Made by a program: the position numbers and the translations under genes. Positions 36,885-46,700 of a stretch of DNA of 64,000 nt are shown one piece after another. Positions within the stretch are counted from its first letter, which is position 1. Each line of letters opens with the position of its first letter. The notes beneath the pieces were generated by a model, which was not told where the DNA came from, did not search any database, and worked only from the letters and a program-made list of their open reading frames with translations. Source of the DNA: Silanimonas sp021297925 (GTDB lineage Bacteria; Pseudomonadota; Gammaproteobacteria; Xanthomonadales; Xanthomonadaceae); contig JAPZTL010000002.1 in NCBI GenBank assembly GCA_027532825.1, forward strand, positions 248,001-312,000. Direction: 5' to 3'.

Positions 36885-36893
36885 AGTGTACCA
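36885..36893 (-). promoter_or_regulatory. Extended -10 promoter candidate for gyrA
   Basis: On the minus strand TGGTACACT contains TACACT preceded by TG one base upstream, an extended -10 element that can work with a poor -35. It lies about 30 bases before the gyrA ATG. The corresponding -35 region is not recognisable. Confidence 0.5.
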
Positions 36894-37008
36894 GAGCCCG
36901 CCCCGCCATGGCGCCCGATCTGGCGTGAAAATCAATGACTTAGCACCGTTTTCTCCCCTCTCCACGGAGGCCGGCCAGCCACCGTGCCGGCGGGGCCCGC
37001 CGACGCGG

Positions 37009-38064
37009 TCAGTGGGTCCCGAACACCGCCCGCATCGCCGCCTCGTCGGGGCGCTCGATCACCCCTTTTTCGGTCACGATCACGTCGATCAGCGACCCCG
37101 GCGTGACGTCGAACACCGGGTTCCAGGCCGCCACCCCCTCGGCCACCACACGTTGGCCACCGGCGAACAGCAGTTCGCGCGCGTCGCGCAGCTCGATCTC
37201 GATGTCGTCACCGTGGGCGGTCGCCATGTCGACCGTCGACGAGGGCGCCACCACCATCACCTTGACGCCGTGGTGCCGGGCCGCGATGGCATGCGCGTAG
37301 GTGCCGATCTTGTTGGCCGTGTCGCCATTGGCGCAGATGCGGTCGGCGCCGACGATCAGCCACTGGACGGCCCCGGTCTTCATCAGGTGGGCCGCGGCAG
37401 AGTCGGCGATGAGGGTCGGCGGGATGCCGTCCTGCTGCAGTTCCCAGGCGGTCAGACGGGCGCCCTGCCCCCACGGCCGCGTCTCGCCGGCATAGACCTT
37501 GGCGACGCGCCCCTCGGCCACACCGGCACGGATCACGCCGAGCGCCGTGCCGAACCCGGCCGTCGCCAGCGAACCGGTATTGCAGTGCGTGAGCACGCCA
37601 CTGCCCGGGGCGATGAGCGCCGCGCCGAGCTGGCCCATCAGACGGTTCGCGGCGAGGTCTTCGCGGGCGATGGCCTCGGCCTCGGCCGCGATCACCGCGA
37701 GCCAGTCGGCGCCGGCCGCGCGCAGCACCGCGCGCATGCGGCGGATCGCCCACATCAGGTTGACCGCGGTGGGGCGAGAGGCGTTGAGCTGGTCGAGGGC
37801 CGGCGCCATCCGTCGCTCGGCCTCGGCGCCGTTCGAGGCCGCAGTGACTTGGCCGGCCAGCACCACCCCCCAAGCGGCGGAGATGCCGATGGCCGGGGCC
37901 CCGCGCACCGCAAGGTCGCGGATGGCCGAGGCCACGGCCGCGGCGCCGTCGCAGCGCAGGTAGGTGACCTCGAACGGCAGGCGCCGCTGGTCGAGCAACC
38001 GCAGGTGGTCCCCCCCCCACTGGATCGGGCGGATGCGGTCGTAGCGGTCGTAGTCGATGGCCAT
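37009..38064 (-). CDS. mtnA: S-methyl-5-thioribose-1-phosphate isomerase
   Basis: 351 residues. Converts methylthioribose-1-phosphate to methylthioribulose-1-phosphate in methionine salvage. Substrate loop LAVRGAPAIGISAAWG, catalytic C161 in LTHCNTGSLATAGFGT, catalytic D241 in VGADRICANGDTANKIGTY. Length fits MtnA rather than eIF2B-like relatives. The start MAIDYDRYDRIRPIQW at 38064 was chosen over an Arg/Pro-rich upstream extension. mtnB, mtnC, mtnD and mtnN are not in the window; later-step candidates occur at 59304-61326. Confidence 0.95.
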   Translation of the reverse strand: MAIDYDRYDRIRPIQWGGDHLRLLDQRRLPFEVTYLRCDGAAAVASAIRDLAVRGAPAIGISAAWGVVLAGQVTAASNGAEAERRMAPALDQLNASRPTAVNLMWAIRRMRAVLRAAGADWLAVIAAEAEAIAREDLAANRLMGQLGAALIAPGSGVLTHCNTGSLATAGFGTALGVIRAGVAEGRVAKVYAGETRPWGQGARLTAWELQQDGIPPTLIADSAAAHLMKTGAVQWLIVGADRICANGDTANKIGTYAHAIAARHHGVKVMVVAPSSTVDMATAHGDDIEIELRDARELLFAGGQRVVAEGVAAWNPVFDVTPGSLIDVIVTEKGVIERPDEAAMRAVFGTH

Positions 38065-38140
38065 GGCGGTTCGTGGCGTGGGGCGAGAGGCCGGGCGTCC
38101 GGGGCGCGGACGATACCGCAAGCCGGGCTATGCTGTGCCC

Positions 38141-38893
38141 ATGGCGACCTCCGCGAAGCGCGCTCCGGCCAGCAGTGCCGGCACCGAAGCCCGGCTTCAT
38201 GCGGCCTCCGTCCGTGCGGGGGCCGGCGCGGCCATCCAGGCCACCCTCTCCACCCTGCCCCTGCTGAAGCCATTCATCCCGACCCGGATGCTGCGCGCGG
38301 CGGCGGCGATGCGGCCCGATGTCGTGAGACGCGACCTCGTGCGGACCATCTACGATCGACACGGCCTCACGCCCGCGCGCTGGGAGCTGGAGAGCGTACT
38401 GGCGGTGGCCGAGACGCAGGCGGCCCTGGCACCGCTGACGCGCCGCGACGGGCTTCGCGATCTCCTCGAGGGGTGGCTGCCGGCAGGCCTCGTCCGCCCG
38501 TGGCTGCGCTACACGCCCATCGAACCGATGGTCGCCGACACCGCCCGCGCCGTGGCCACGACCTGGGCGGCAGGGCGCTATGCCGACGCGGTCTGCCGGG
38601 TCCGGCTCGCGGGTGCGGACTGGTTGCCCGCGCCGCTCGGGGAGGCCCTTCAGCTGGCGCCCACCAAGCTCCGCGACTTCAGCGCCGAGGCGCTCGGCAT
38701 GGCCCTGCCACCCCTGAAGCTGGCCGCGGTGCTCGGCGGGCACGTGCTTCGCGCGTCGGGACGCATCGCGAAGGCGGCCGGCACCGCCGCGAACAGCACG
38801 CCAAGGGGCAAGCAGGCGACGACGAAACGCCCGGCCAAGGGCCGGGCGTCCGTGGGGGCGACGCGGGGAACGCGGTCCCGGCGCGGCGAGTAG
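38141..38893 (+). CDS. Hypothetical protein with basic C-terminal tail
   Basis: 250 residues, Ala/Arg-rich and mainly helical in appearance (MLRAAAAMRPDVVRRDLVRT, LLEGWLPAGLVRPWLRYTP). The last 45 residues are strongly basic (KRPAKGRASVGATRGTRSRR) and could bind nucleic acid or phospholipid. No family recognised. The ATG at 38141 is preferred because the region upstream is antisense to the mtnA start. TATGCT at 38129-38134 could be a -10 box giving a very short leader. Codon use looks genuine but function cannot be assigned. Confidence 0.6.
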   Translation: MATSAKRAPASSAGTEARLHAASVRAGAGAAIQATLSTLPLLKPFIPTRMLRAAAAMRPDVVRRDLVRTIYDRHGLTPARWELESVLAVAETQAALAPLTRRDGLRDLLEGWLPAGLVRPWLRYTPIEPMVADTARAVATTWAAGRYADAVCRVRLAGADWLPAPLGEALQLAPTKLRDFSAEALGMALPPLKLAAVLGGHVLRASGRIAKAAGTAANSTPRGKQATTKRPAKGRASVGATRGTRSRRGE

Positions 38894-38908
38894 GCCGCGC
38901 CCCGGCAC

Positions 38909-39673
38909 TCACCAGACGGTGAACTCGCCCCGGCAGCCGTTGCTGACCCAGATGCCGCGGCGATCCCAACCCCAGCTCTGGCCTTCGATGCAGGGGCCTC
39001 GGGACAACTGGCGCTCGAGGCGCACGCTGCGGACGAAGCCGATGGCGCACCAGTTCGTTCGCCCGTCGTTGGATTCGCAGCGCAGGGTCTGGACGCCTCC
39101 CGGCCCGCCGCCCCAACCGGGACCGCCGCCGAAGCCGGGACGACCGCCGGAACCGCGGCCGGCCTCGAACTCGGCACGGCAGCCGTTGCTGACCCAGATG
39201 CCGCGACGGTCCCAGCCCCAGCTGCGTCCCTCGATGCAGGCGCCGCGGGAGAGCTGGCGAACCAGCACGACACCGCCCCGCGTATCGACCTGGCACCAGT
39301 TCGTCCCCTGGTCCCGGCTCTCGCAGGTGACCCGCTGCAAGCCGCCGTAGCCGGGACCGCCCCCATACCCGGGACCTCCGCCGTAGCCGGGGCCGCCGCC
39401 ATAGCCGCCGACCTCGAACTCGCCGCGGCATCCGTTGCTGACCCAGACCCCTCGACGATCCCACCCCCAGCTCCGGCCTTCGATGCAGGCGGCGCGGGAG
39501 TTCTGCCGGACGAGCACGACGCCGCCCCGGGTGTCGACGTCGCAATAGGTCGTGCGCTGGTCGGTGCTCTCGCAGGAAAAGCGTTGTCCGCCACCGTACT
39601 GGGCCTCGGCGCGCGGGGCGGGAGCGAGGGCAGCGGCGGCCAGGAGGGCCAGGAACATGCGGGATGCGGACAT
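38909..39673 (-). CDS. Secreted protein with three DUF3011 repeats
   Basis: 254 residues. A signal peptide (MSASRMFLALLAAAALAPAP, to about AEA) is followed by three near-identical modules of about 55 residues, each with four cysteines: CES, a second Cys about 11 residues on, CIEG-SWGWDRRG, and WVSNGCR. The modules are joined by Gly-rich linkers, one made of GYGGGP repeats. DUF3011 proteins are small secreted or cell-surface proteins of unknown function in xanthomonads and relatives. GGGAGGG lies eight bases before the ATG at 39673. Confidence 0.88.
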   Translation of the reverse strand: MSASRMFLALLAAAALAPAPRAEAQYGGGQRFSCESTDQRTTYCDVDTRGGVVLVRQNSRAACIEGRSWGWDRRGVWVSNGCRGEFEVGGYGGGPGYGGGPGYGGGPGYGGLQRVTCESRDQGTNWCQVDTRGGVVLVRQLSRGACIEGRSWGWDRRGIWVSNGCRAEFEAGRGSGGRPGFGGGPGWGGGPGGVQTLRCESNDGRTNWCAIGFVRSVRLERQLSRGPCIEGQSWGWDRRGIWVSNGCRGEFTVW

Positions 39674-39791
39674 CGTGGAAGCCCTCCCGGGGCGTGGTGG
39701 TTGCGTGCGACGAGGATTGTTCCGAATCCGTGAACGGACCTCCAACCGGCCGAGTCCGATGCGGATGCGAAGGACGCCGGATGCCGGCGGT

Positions 39792-40751
39792 TCAGGCGCG
39801 GGCGAAGTCATACGCGAGCACGTCCGCGATACGGGGCGTTCCGAGGAGCCCCATCATCAGCCGATCGACCCCGAGGGCGACGCCGGCGCAGCCGGGCATC
39901 GCGGGCAGGGCCGCCAGCAGGGCCTCGTCGAGCGGCGGCAGCACGGCGTCCCGCGACGCGCGCACCGCGTGGTCGCGCTCGAAGCGCGCCCGCTGCTCGG
40001 CGGCGTCGGTGAGTTCGTGGTACCCGTTGGCGAGTTCCAGCGGGCCGAGGTAGAGCTCGAAGCGCTCGGCGACCGCCGGGTCGCCCGGGCGCAAGCGGGC
40101 CAGCGCGGCCTGCGACGCCGGCCAGTCGTGCACCACGGTGATCGCATCCCGTCCGAAGGACGGCTGGAGGCGGTGCGTCATCAGCAGGTCGAGCCAGTCG
40201 TCGCGTAACAGCCCGTCCGGATCGATGGCGATGTCGGAGAGCGGCTCACGGAGGGCTTCGATCGGCGCCCGGTGCGGATCGACGCCGAACGCGTCGCGGT
40301 AGAGGGTGGCGAAGTCGAGCGTGCGGACGGCGCTCGGCGCACGACCCACGAGGGCCATCGCCTCCCGCACCAGCGCGATGGTCTCGTCGGCCAGCCGGTG
40401 GTGGTCCCAACCGACGCGGTACCACTCGAGCATCGTGAACTCGGGGTTGTGCCGTCCACCGGCTTCGCCGTCGCGGAACACCCGGCCGAGCTCATAGCAA
40501 TCCCCGAAGCCTTCCGCGAGGAGGCGCTTGAGCGGGAACTCCGGCGAGGTGCGAAGCCAGCGCCGGCGCGGGCCGCCGTGCAACGGGCCGCTGAACTCGA
40601 GGGTGAAGCTCGCGATGTTCGGATCGGTGTTGCCCGCACGGCTCAGCACCGGCGTCTCGACCTCGACGACGTCCCGCTCGGCGAAGAACGCCCGGATGGC
40701 GGCGTTGAGGCGGGCACGAAGCCTCAAGGCCCCATGGCGGACCGCCGTCAT
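39792..40751 (-). CDS. epmA: Elongation factor P--(R)-beta-lysine ligase
   Basis: 319 residues. A truncated class II lysyl-tRNA synthetase homologue that attaches (R)-beta-lysine to EF-P, easing ribosome stalling at polyproline. Motifs FFAERDVVEVETPVLS, RTSPEFPLKRLL, HNPEFTMLEWYRVGW (motif 2) and GVALGVDRLMMGLLG (motif 3); it lacks the anticodon-binding domain, as expected. The start overlaps the ligA stop (ATGA). epmB and efp are not in the window. Confidence 0.94.
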   Translation of the reverse strand: MTAVRHGALRLRARLNAAIRAFFAERDVVEVETPVLSRAGNTDPNIASFTLEFSGPLHGGPRRRWLRTSPEFPLKRLLAEGFGDCYELGRVFRDGEAGGRHNPEFTMLEWYRVGWDHHRLADETIALVREAMALVGRAPSAVRTLDFATLYRDAFGVDPHRAPIEALREPLSDIAIDPDGLLRDDWLDLLMTHRLQPSFGRDAITVVHDWPASQAALARLRPGDPAVAERFELYLGPLELANGYHELTDAAEQRARFERDHAVRASRDAVLPPLDEALLAALPAMPGCAGVALGVDRLMMGLLGTPRIADVLAYDFARA

Positions 40752-42847
40752 GGCGATCGACCGTGCGCCGCGAGGAAGGCAAGCAGCGCCGCCTCGTCCC
40801 AGACCTCGATGCCCAGCTCCCGCGCCTTGTCGAGCTTCGAGCCCGCTGCCTCGCCAGCAACGACGAGGTGCGTCTTCTTCGACACGCTGCCGGCGACCTT
40901 GGCCCCCAAAGCTTCGAGCCGCGCGCCGGCCTCGTCGCGCGTCAACGCGGACAACGATCCGGTCAGCGCCACGGTCTTGCCGGCCAGCGGACCTTCCGCG
41001 CTGCGCTGCGGCGGCCCCTCCGCCCATTGCACGCCCGCCTCGCGCAGGGCGGCGATCACCTCGCGGTTGTGCGCTTCGGCGAAGAATCCGTGGATGCGGG
41101 CGGAGACCACCGGGCCGACATCGGGAACCGCGAGCAGCTCGTCGATCGATGCGGCCATCAAGGCGTCCAGCGAACCGAACCAGCGGGCCAGCTGCTTCGC
41201 CGTGGCTTCACCGACGTCGCGGATGCCGAGCGCGAAGAGCAGTCGTTCGAGGCTCGTGCCCCGGCTCTGGTCGATGCCACCCAGCAGGTTCTCGGCCCAG
41301 CGCGTGGCGATCTTGCCCTGCTTCACCGTTTCCGGGGTCACGCCGTCACGGGCATCGGCACGACGCTTCATGGCCAGCAGGTCGTCGAGCGTCAGGCGAT
41401 AGAGGTCGGCCACCGTCTGCACGTAGCCGAAATCGACGAGGTCCTCGACGAAGCGCTCGCCGAGGCCCTCGATGTCCATCGCCCGCCGCGAGGCGAAGTG
41501 GATCAGCGCCTGCTTGCGCTGGGCCGGGCAGTACAGGCCACCGGTGCAACGGGCCACGGCCTCGCCCTCCGCCTTCTCGATCGCCGAACCGCACTCCGGG
41601 CAGGCCGTGGGCATCGCGAAAGGCGGATGCAAGGGCGAACCGTCCGGGTCCAGCGGGCGGCGTTCGGGCACGATGCGCGCGACCTCGGGGATCACGTCGC
41701 CGGCGCGACGCACGACGACGGTGTCTCCGATGCGGACGTCGAGGCGCGCGATCTGGTCGGCGTTGTGCAGCGTCGCGTTGGTGACGGTGACGCCGGCCAC
41801 GCGGACCGGCTTGAGCCGGGCGACGGGCGTGATCGCACCGGTGCGCCCCACCTGCACGTCGATGCCCTCGAGCACCGTGAGTTCTTCCTGCGCCGGGAAC
41901 TTGTGCGCGATGGCCCAGCGCGGCGCCCGGGCCACGAAGCCCATCGCATCCTGCTGGTCCCGGCGGTCCAGCTTGTAGACCACGCCATCGATGTCGTACG
42001 GCAGCGCGTCACGGGCCTCGCCGATCCGGCAGTAGTACGCCAGCACGCCCTCCAGCCCTTGCGCGACGTCGACCTCGGGCGAGAGCGGCAGGCCGAACTC
42101 GCCGAGCCGGCGAAGCAGGAGCGAGTGCGTCGGCGGCAGGTCGAACCCCACGGCTTCCCCGACGCCATAGGCGAAGAAGGCCAGCGGGCGCCTGGCCGTG
42201 ACGCGCGGATCGAGCTGCCGCAGCGACCCGGCCGCACCGTTGCGCGGGTTGGCCAGCGGCTTCTCGCCGGCCGCGATCGCCCGCGCGTTGAAGCGCTCGA
42301 ACGCGGCCTTCGGCATGTAGACCTCGCCCCGCACCTCGAGCACCTCCGGCACCGCCATGCCCTCGGGCACGCGCAGCGACAGCGGGATCGCGCGGATCGT
42401 GCGCAGGTTCGCGATGACGTCCTCGCCGGTGGTGCCGTCGCCGCGGGTCGCGCCCTGCACCAGCCAGCCGCGCTCGTAGCGCAGCGTGATCGCGAGGCCG
42501 TCGATCTTCGGTTCGACCGAGAACGCCGGTTCGGCGTCGCCCGTCGCCTCGGCGACGCGACGGACGAAATCGGCCGCCTCGTCCTCCGAGAAGGCGTTGT
42601 TGAGGCTGAGCATCGGCACGGCGTGCCGCACTTCGGCGAAGGCCGACGACGGCCGTCCAGCCACGCGCTGCGTCGGCGAGTCGGGCGTGATGCGGTCAGG
42701 CCGTGCCGCCTCGAGTTCGCGCAGCTCGCGCATCCAGCGGTCGTACTCGGCGTCCGGGACGGTCGGGGCGTCGAGCAGGTAGTACGCATGGTCGGCACCG
42801 GCGATCAGGCGCCGGAGCTCGTCGATGCGGTCGGGAGTGTCGCTCAT
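40748..42847 (-). CDS. ligA: NAD+-dependent DNA ligase
   Basis: 699 residues. Seals nicks in replication and repair. Domains in order: Ia (HAYYLLDAPTVPDAEYD), adenylation domain with AMP-lysine K114 in SVEPKIDGLA, OB fold, a zinc finger with four cysteines (CPECG and, 20 residues on, CTGGLYCP), helix-hairpin-helix repeats (VPDVGPVVSARI), and a C-terminal BRCT domain (GKTVALTGSLSALTRDEAG). ATG at 42847 is preferred over a GTG two codons earlier because GAGG precedes it at good spacing. Upstream neighbours zipA and smc suggest a shared operon. Confidence 0.97.
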   Translation of the reverse strand: MSDTPDRIDELRRLIAGADHAYYLLDAPTVPDAEYDRWMRELRELEAARPDRITPDSPTQRVAGRPSSAFAEVRHAVPMLSLNNAFSEDEAADFVRRVAEATGDAEPAFSVEPKIDGLAITLRYERGWLVQGATRGDGTTGEDVIANLRTIRAIPLSLRVPEGMAVPEVLEVRGEVYMPKAAFERFNARAIAAGEKPLANPRNGAAGSLRQLDPRVTARRPLAFFAYGVGEAVGFDLPPTHSLLLRRLGEFGLPLSPEVDVAQGLEGVLAYYCRIGEARDALPYDIDGVVYKLDRRDQQDAMGFVARAPRWAIAHKFPAQEELTVLEGIDVQVGRTGAITPVARLKPVRVAGVTVTNATLHNADQIARLDVRIGDTVVVRRAGDVIPEVARIVPERRPLDPDGSPLHPPFAMPTACPECGSAIEKAEGEAVARCTGGLYCPAQRKQALIHFASRRAMDIEGLGERFVEDLVDFGYVQTVADLYRLTLDDLLAMKRRADARDGVTPETVKQGKIATRWAENLLGGIDQSRGTSLERLLFALGIRDVGEATAKQLARWFGSLDALMAASIDELLAVPDVGPVVSARIHGFFAEAHNREVIAALREAGVQWAEGPPQRSAEGPLAGKTVALTGSLSALTRDEAGARLEALGAKVAGSVSKKTHLVVAGEAAGSKLDKARELGIEVWDEAALLAFLAAHGRSP

Positions 42848-42890
42848 GGCCACCTCGCCCCGGCGCGCCGCGCCGGGTGGGACTCGGACG

Positions 42891-43658
42891 TCAGAAGCGG
42901 ATGTTCTGGGCGTCGCGCTTTCGGTCGTAGTTGCGCATCTCCTCCCGGAGGTGCGCGATGCGCTGACGGCCGAGGGCGTTGCGTTCCTCGTCCAGCAGCA
43001 CGGCGTCCAGCAGCTCGGCCATGCGCTGCGCAGCGGGCAGCAGCGTCTCCCAGGCGTCGAGGGCGGGCAGCGGCCCCGGCAGGGTCATGAACAGGCTGAC
43101 GCCGGGCGTGCGGATCTCGCCCAGCCGGGCCATGTCGAACGAGCCGGGCTTCACGAGGTTGGCGAGACTGAAGATCGGGCCGCGCTCGGGATGCTGGTCG
43201 TCGAGGCGGTGGAAGATGTCCATGTGCCCGAAGGCGAGCCCGGCCTTCTCGCAGGCCACCACGATGTCGGGACCATGGAGCGATTCGCCCGCCCTCGCCG
43301 CGAGGTAGAGCGTCACGATCCGGTCGAACGCCGCCTCCGGGCGGGCGCCCAGCGTGGAGCGCGACGGCGACGGCGCGGGGTCGTCGGCGGCGATGCCACG
43401 CTCGGCGTCGAGCGTCGGGCCGTCGACGTCCGCGGCGGCGAGCGACTCGCCGAATGTCGGTTCACGCCGGGCCGCGCCGGGGAAGCCCGCGGCCAGCGCG
43501 GCGGTCCGGGATTCGCGCGCGGCGTCCCCGGGCTCGCGGCGAACCCCCTGCTCCGGCTTCTTGCGGCCGGTGACCCAGATCACGGCCATGAGGACCAGCA
43601 CGGCGGCACCGATGGCGAGGCGCAGGACGGTGGCTTCACTCAGGCCGGTCAGGTCCAT
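42891..43658 (-). CDS. zipA: Cell division protein ZipA
   Basis: 255 residues. N-terminal membrane anchor (VLRLAIGAAVLVLMAVIWV) followed by an acidic/Pro linker of about 75 residues and a C-terminal FtsZ-binding domain (from about 110) with FDRIVTLYLAARAGESLHGPDI. ZipA tethers FtsZ to the membrane. The linker is shorter than in E. coli ZipA, as usual outside enterobacteria. It lies between smc (42 bases upstream) and ligA (43 bases downstream), a conserved order in gammaproteobacteria. Confidence 0.9.
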   Translation of the reverse strand: MDLTGLSEATVLRLAIGAAVLVLMAVIWVTGRKKPEQGVRREPGDAARESRTAALAAGFPGAARREPTFGESLAAADVDGPTLDAERGIAADDPAPSPSRSTLGARPEAAFDRIVTLYLAARAGESLHGPDIVVACEKAGLAFGHMDIFHRLDDQHPERGPIFSLANLVKPGSFDMARLGEIRTPGVSLFMTLPGPLPALDAWETLLPAAQRMAELLDAVLLDEERNALGRQRIAHLREEMRNYDRKRDAQNIRF

Positions 43659-43700
43659 CCACGGAGCTCCAGGAACGCGTTGCGAAGAAGTGACGCCCGA

Positions 43701-46700
43701 TTATGCCGCACCGGCGAGGCGCGTGGCCTCGGCGAGGTCGACGGACACGAGGCGCGACACCCCTGGCTCGCGCATGGTGACGCCGGCGAGTTGCCTGGCC
43801 GCCTCCATCGTCGCCTTGTTGTGGCTGACGAACAGGAACTGCACCTTCTCACTCATCTCGCCGACCATCGTGCAGAAGCGACCGACGTTGGCTTCGTCCA
43901 GCGGTGCGTCGACCTCGTCGAGCAGGCAGAACGGCGCCGGGTTCAGGCGGAAGATCGCGAACACCAGCGACACCGCGGTGAGCGCCTTCTCGCCGCCCGA
44001 GAGCAGGGTGATGTTGGAGACGCGCTTGCCCGGCGGGCGGGCCATGATGGCCACCCCCGTGTCGAGCAGGTCTTCGCCGGTGAGCTCGAGGTAGGCGTGG
44101 CCGCCGCCGAACAGGCGCGGGAACAATTCCTGCACGCCGGCGTTGACCCGGTCGAAGGTCTCCTTGAAACGGCCGCGGGTCTCGCGGTCGATCTTGCGGA
44201 TCGCTTCCTCGAGCTGGTCGAGCGCGGTGGTCAGGTCGACATGCTGCTTGTCGAGGTAGGCCTTGCGCTCGCTCTGCTCGGCGAACTCCTGGATGGCGGC
44301 AAGGTTGACCGGCTCCAGCCGGCGCATTTTGCCTTCCAGTTCGCCGATGCTGCGCGACCAAGTGGCCGCGTCGGCCTGCTCCGGCAGCCCGGCCACGACG
44401 GCGTCGAGCTCGAGGCCGGCGGTGGCGATCGCCTCGACCTGCTGCTGCGCCTTGATCTCCAGCGCCTGCGCTTCCATCCGTCGCTGCGCGATGCGCTCGC
44501 GCTGGGCGATAGCGGCCTGGTCGCGCTGCTGGCGCTTGTGCTCGTAGCCGCGCAGCTCCTGTTCGATGCCGTCCAGGTTCGCACGGGCCGTGGCGAGGTC
44601 CTTCTCGGCGACGAGGCGCTGCTCGAGCAGCAGCTGGCGCTCGCCGTCGAGGGTGTGGATCGGGCTGTCGCCGTCCTGCAGCTGGGCGGCGAGCTCGTCA
44701 CGACGGCTGGCCAACTGGGCCTGCTGGCCACGCAGGCGCGACAGCGACTGGTTCAGCGCGTTGACGCGGGTACGCTGCGCCTCCAGCGCCAGCGCGAGCT
44801 GGTGGGCCGATTCGCGGGCCTCGCGGGCCGACATCCGAGCCGTCTCGCGCTGCTCGGTGAAGAGGCGGCGCTCGTTCTCCAGCGTGATCCGCTGCGCTTC
44901 GAGGTCGCCCATGCGCCCGGTGGCGATCTCCAGCCGGCCACGCGCCTCGCGCACCTCGACCTGCGCCGATTCCATCGACGTGGCAATCTGGGCGAGTTCG
45001 CGATCCAGCGTGGCCATGCGGGCCTGCGCGGTTTCCAGCCGGCCCTTCTGGCTCTGCAGTTGGCCGCCCATCTCGGCGACGCTGCGGTGCGCGAGGTACA
45101 GCGTTCGCTGGGCGTCCTCGCGGGCCTGCTCGGCCACCAGCAGCGCGTCGCGGTGGGCGTGCTGGCCGTCGAGCAGGGCCTGCTCGCGGGCCGCCAGCCC
45201 CGCGATCCGCTGCTTCAGTTCATTGATCTCGCGCTCGCGGGCCAGCGCGCCCTGCTGGGCCTCGCCGCTCTTGTTGAAGCGCAGCCAGCCCGGACCTTCC
45301 CAGACGCCGGTGCGATCGATCAGGGCTTCGCCGGTGCGAAGGTCGGCGCGGATCGCCTCGGCCTCGTCGGAGGCCAGCACGTCGACGGCATGGATGGGCG
45401 CAAGCAAGGCGCGGATCGCGCGCGGCCCCTGCACCTTCGCCGCCAGGCTGCTCGCGGGCGCATCGACGCCGCCCATCGCGCCGTCGACCAACGCCACGCG
45501 GCCCTGCGCCAGCTGTGCCACGGCCTCGCGCACACTGCCGGCGTCGTCGTGCACGACCGCTTCCAGCATGTGCCCGAGGACGGTCTCGACCGCAGTTTCC
45601 CAGCCCGGCTCGACCGTCAGCACTTCGCCAAGTCGCGGCAGGTCGGCGAGGCCCTGGGCCTGCAGCCAGTCGAGGGCGCCGCTCTTCTCCTGACCCAGCG
45701 CGGCGTGCTGCAGCGCTTCGAGCGAGGCCATGCGGCCCTTGGCGGCCTGCGCAGCCTTGCGGGTTTCGGCGAGTTCGGTCTGTTGCTGGCGCTGCTGCTC
45801 CTGGATCTCGAGCAGGGCGGCCTTCTTGCCGTCGAGGATCTCCGCCAGCGCATCGAGCCCGGCGCGCTTGGTCTCGTGCTCGAGCGCCAGCGTTTCCATC
45901 GCTTCGCTGAGCGTGGCGAGGTCGAGGCCGGCGCGCTCGGTGGCCAGCGTCTCGCGGCGGCGATTGGCCTCCATCGACTGCCGCTCGAGGAACTCGATCT
46001 TGGTACGTTCGACCTCGGCGGCGCGCGAGGACTCGGCGTACGACCGGGCGTACTCGTCCCAGCGACGCTGCCAGTCGGCGAGCTTGGTTTCCGCCTCGCG
46101 CAGGGCGTCCTGGCGGTCTTCGTCGCCGCCACGCAGGGTCTCGAGGCGCGGTTCGGCTTCCGCCACCTGCTCTTCCAGCTGCATCAGCTGGGCGGCGTCG
46201 GACTCGATGTGGTGCATCACCTCGGCCAGCGCCTCGTCGGCTTCCGCGCGAGCGGTCTCGATGCGCCGTTTCAGTTCGCGCTGGTGCTGGATCTGCTGTT
46301 CGATGCGCGCGATCTCGCCGCCGATGCGGTAGCTCTCGGCCTGCGCGCGGCCCAAGTGCTGGCTGGCCTCGGCATGCTGCTCGCGGGTCAGCTCGCCCTG
46401 CTCTTCCGCGGCGCGTTGTTCGGCCAACAGTTCCTGCAGTCGCGTCTCGTCGGACAGCAGCGAGGCGTTCAGGGCCTCGAGCTCGCGGTTGAGCCTGCGG
46501 TACTCGAGCGCCTTCAGCTGCGCGTCCTTCTCGCGGTGCTCGGCCTGGAGGCCCTGGTATTGCTCGGCGGCGCGGGCCTGGCGCTTGAGGTGCTCAAGCT
46601 GCTTGTCGATCTCCTCGCGCAGGTCGTTCAGGCGATCGAGGTTGTCGCGGGTGGCCTTGATGCGGCTCTCGGTCTCCTTTCGGCGCTCCTTGTACTTGGA

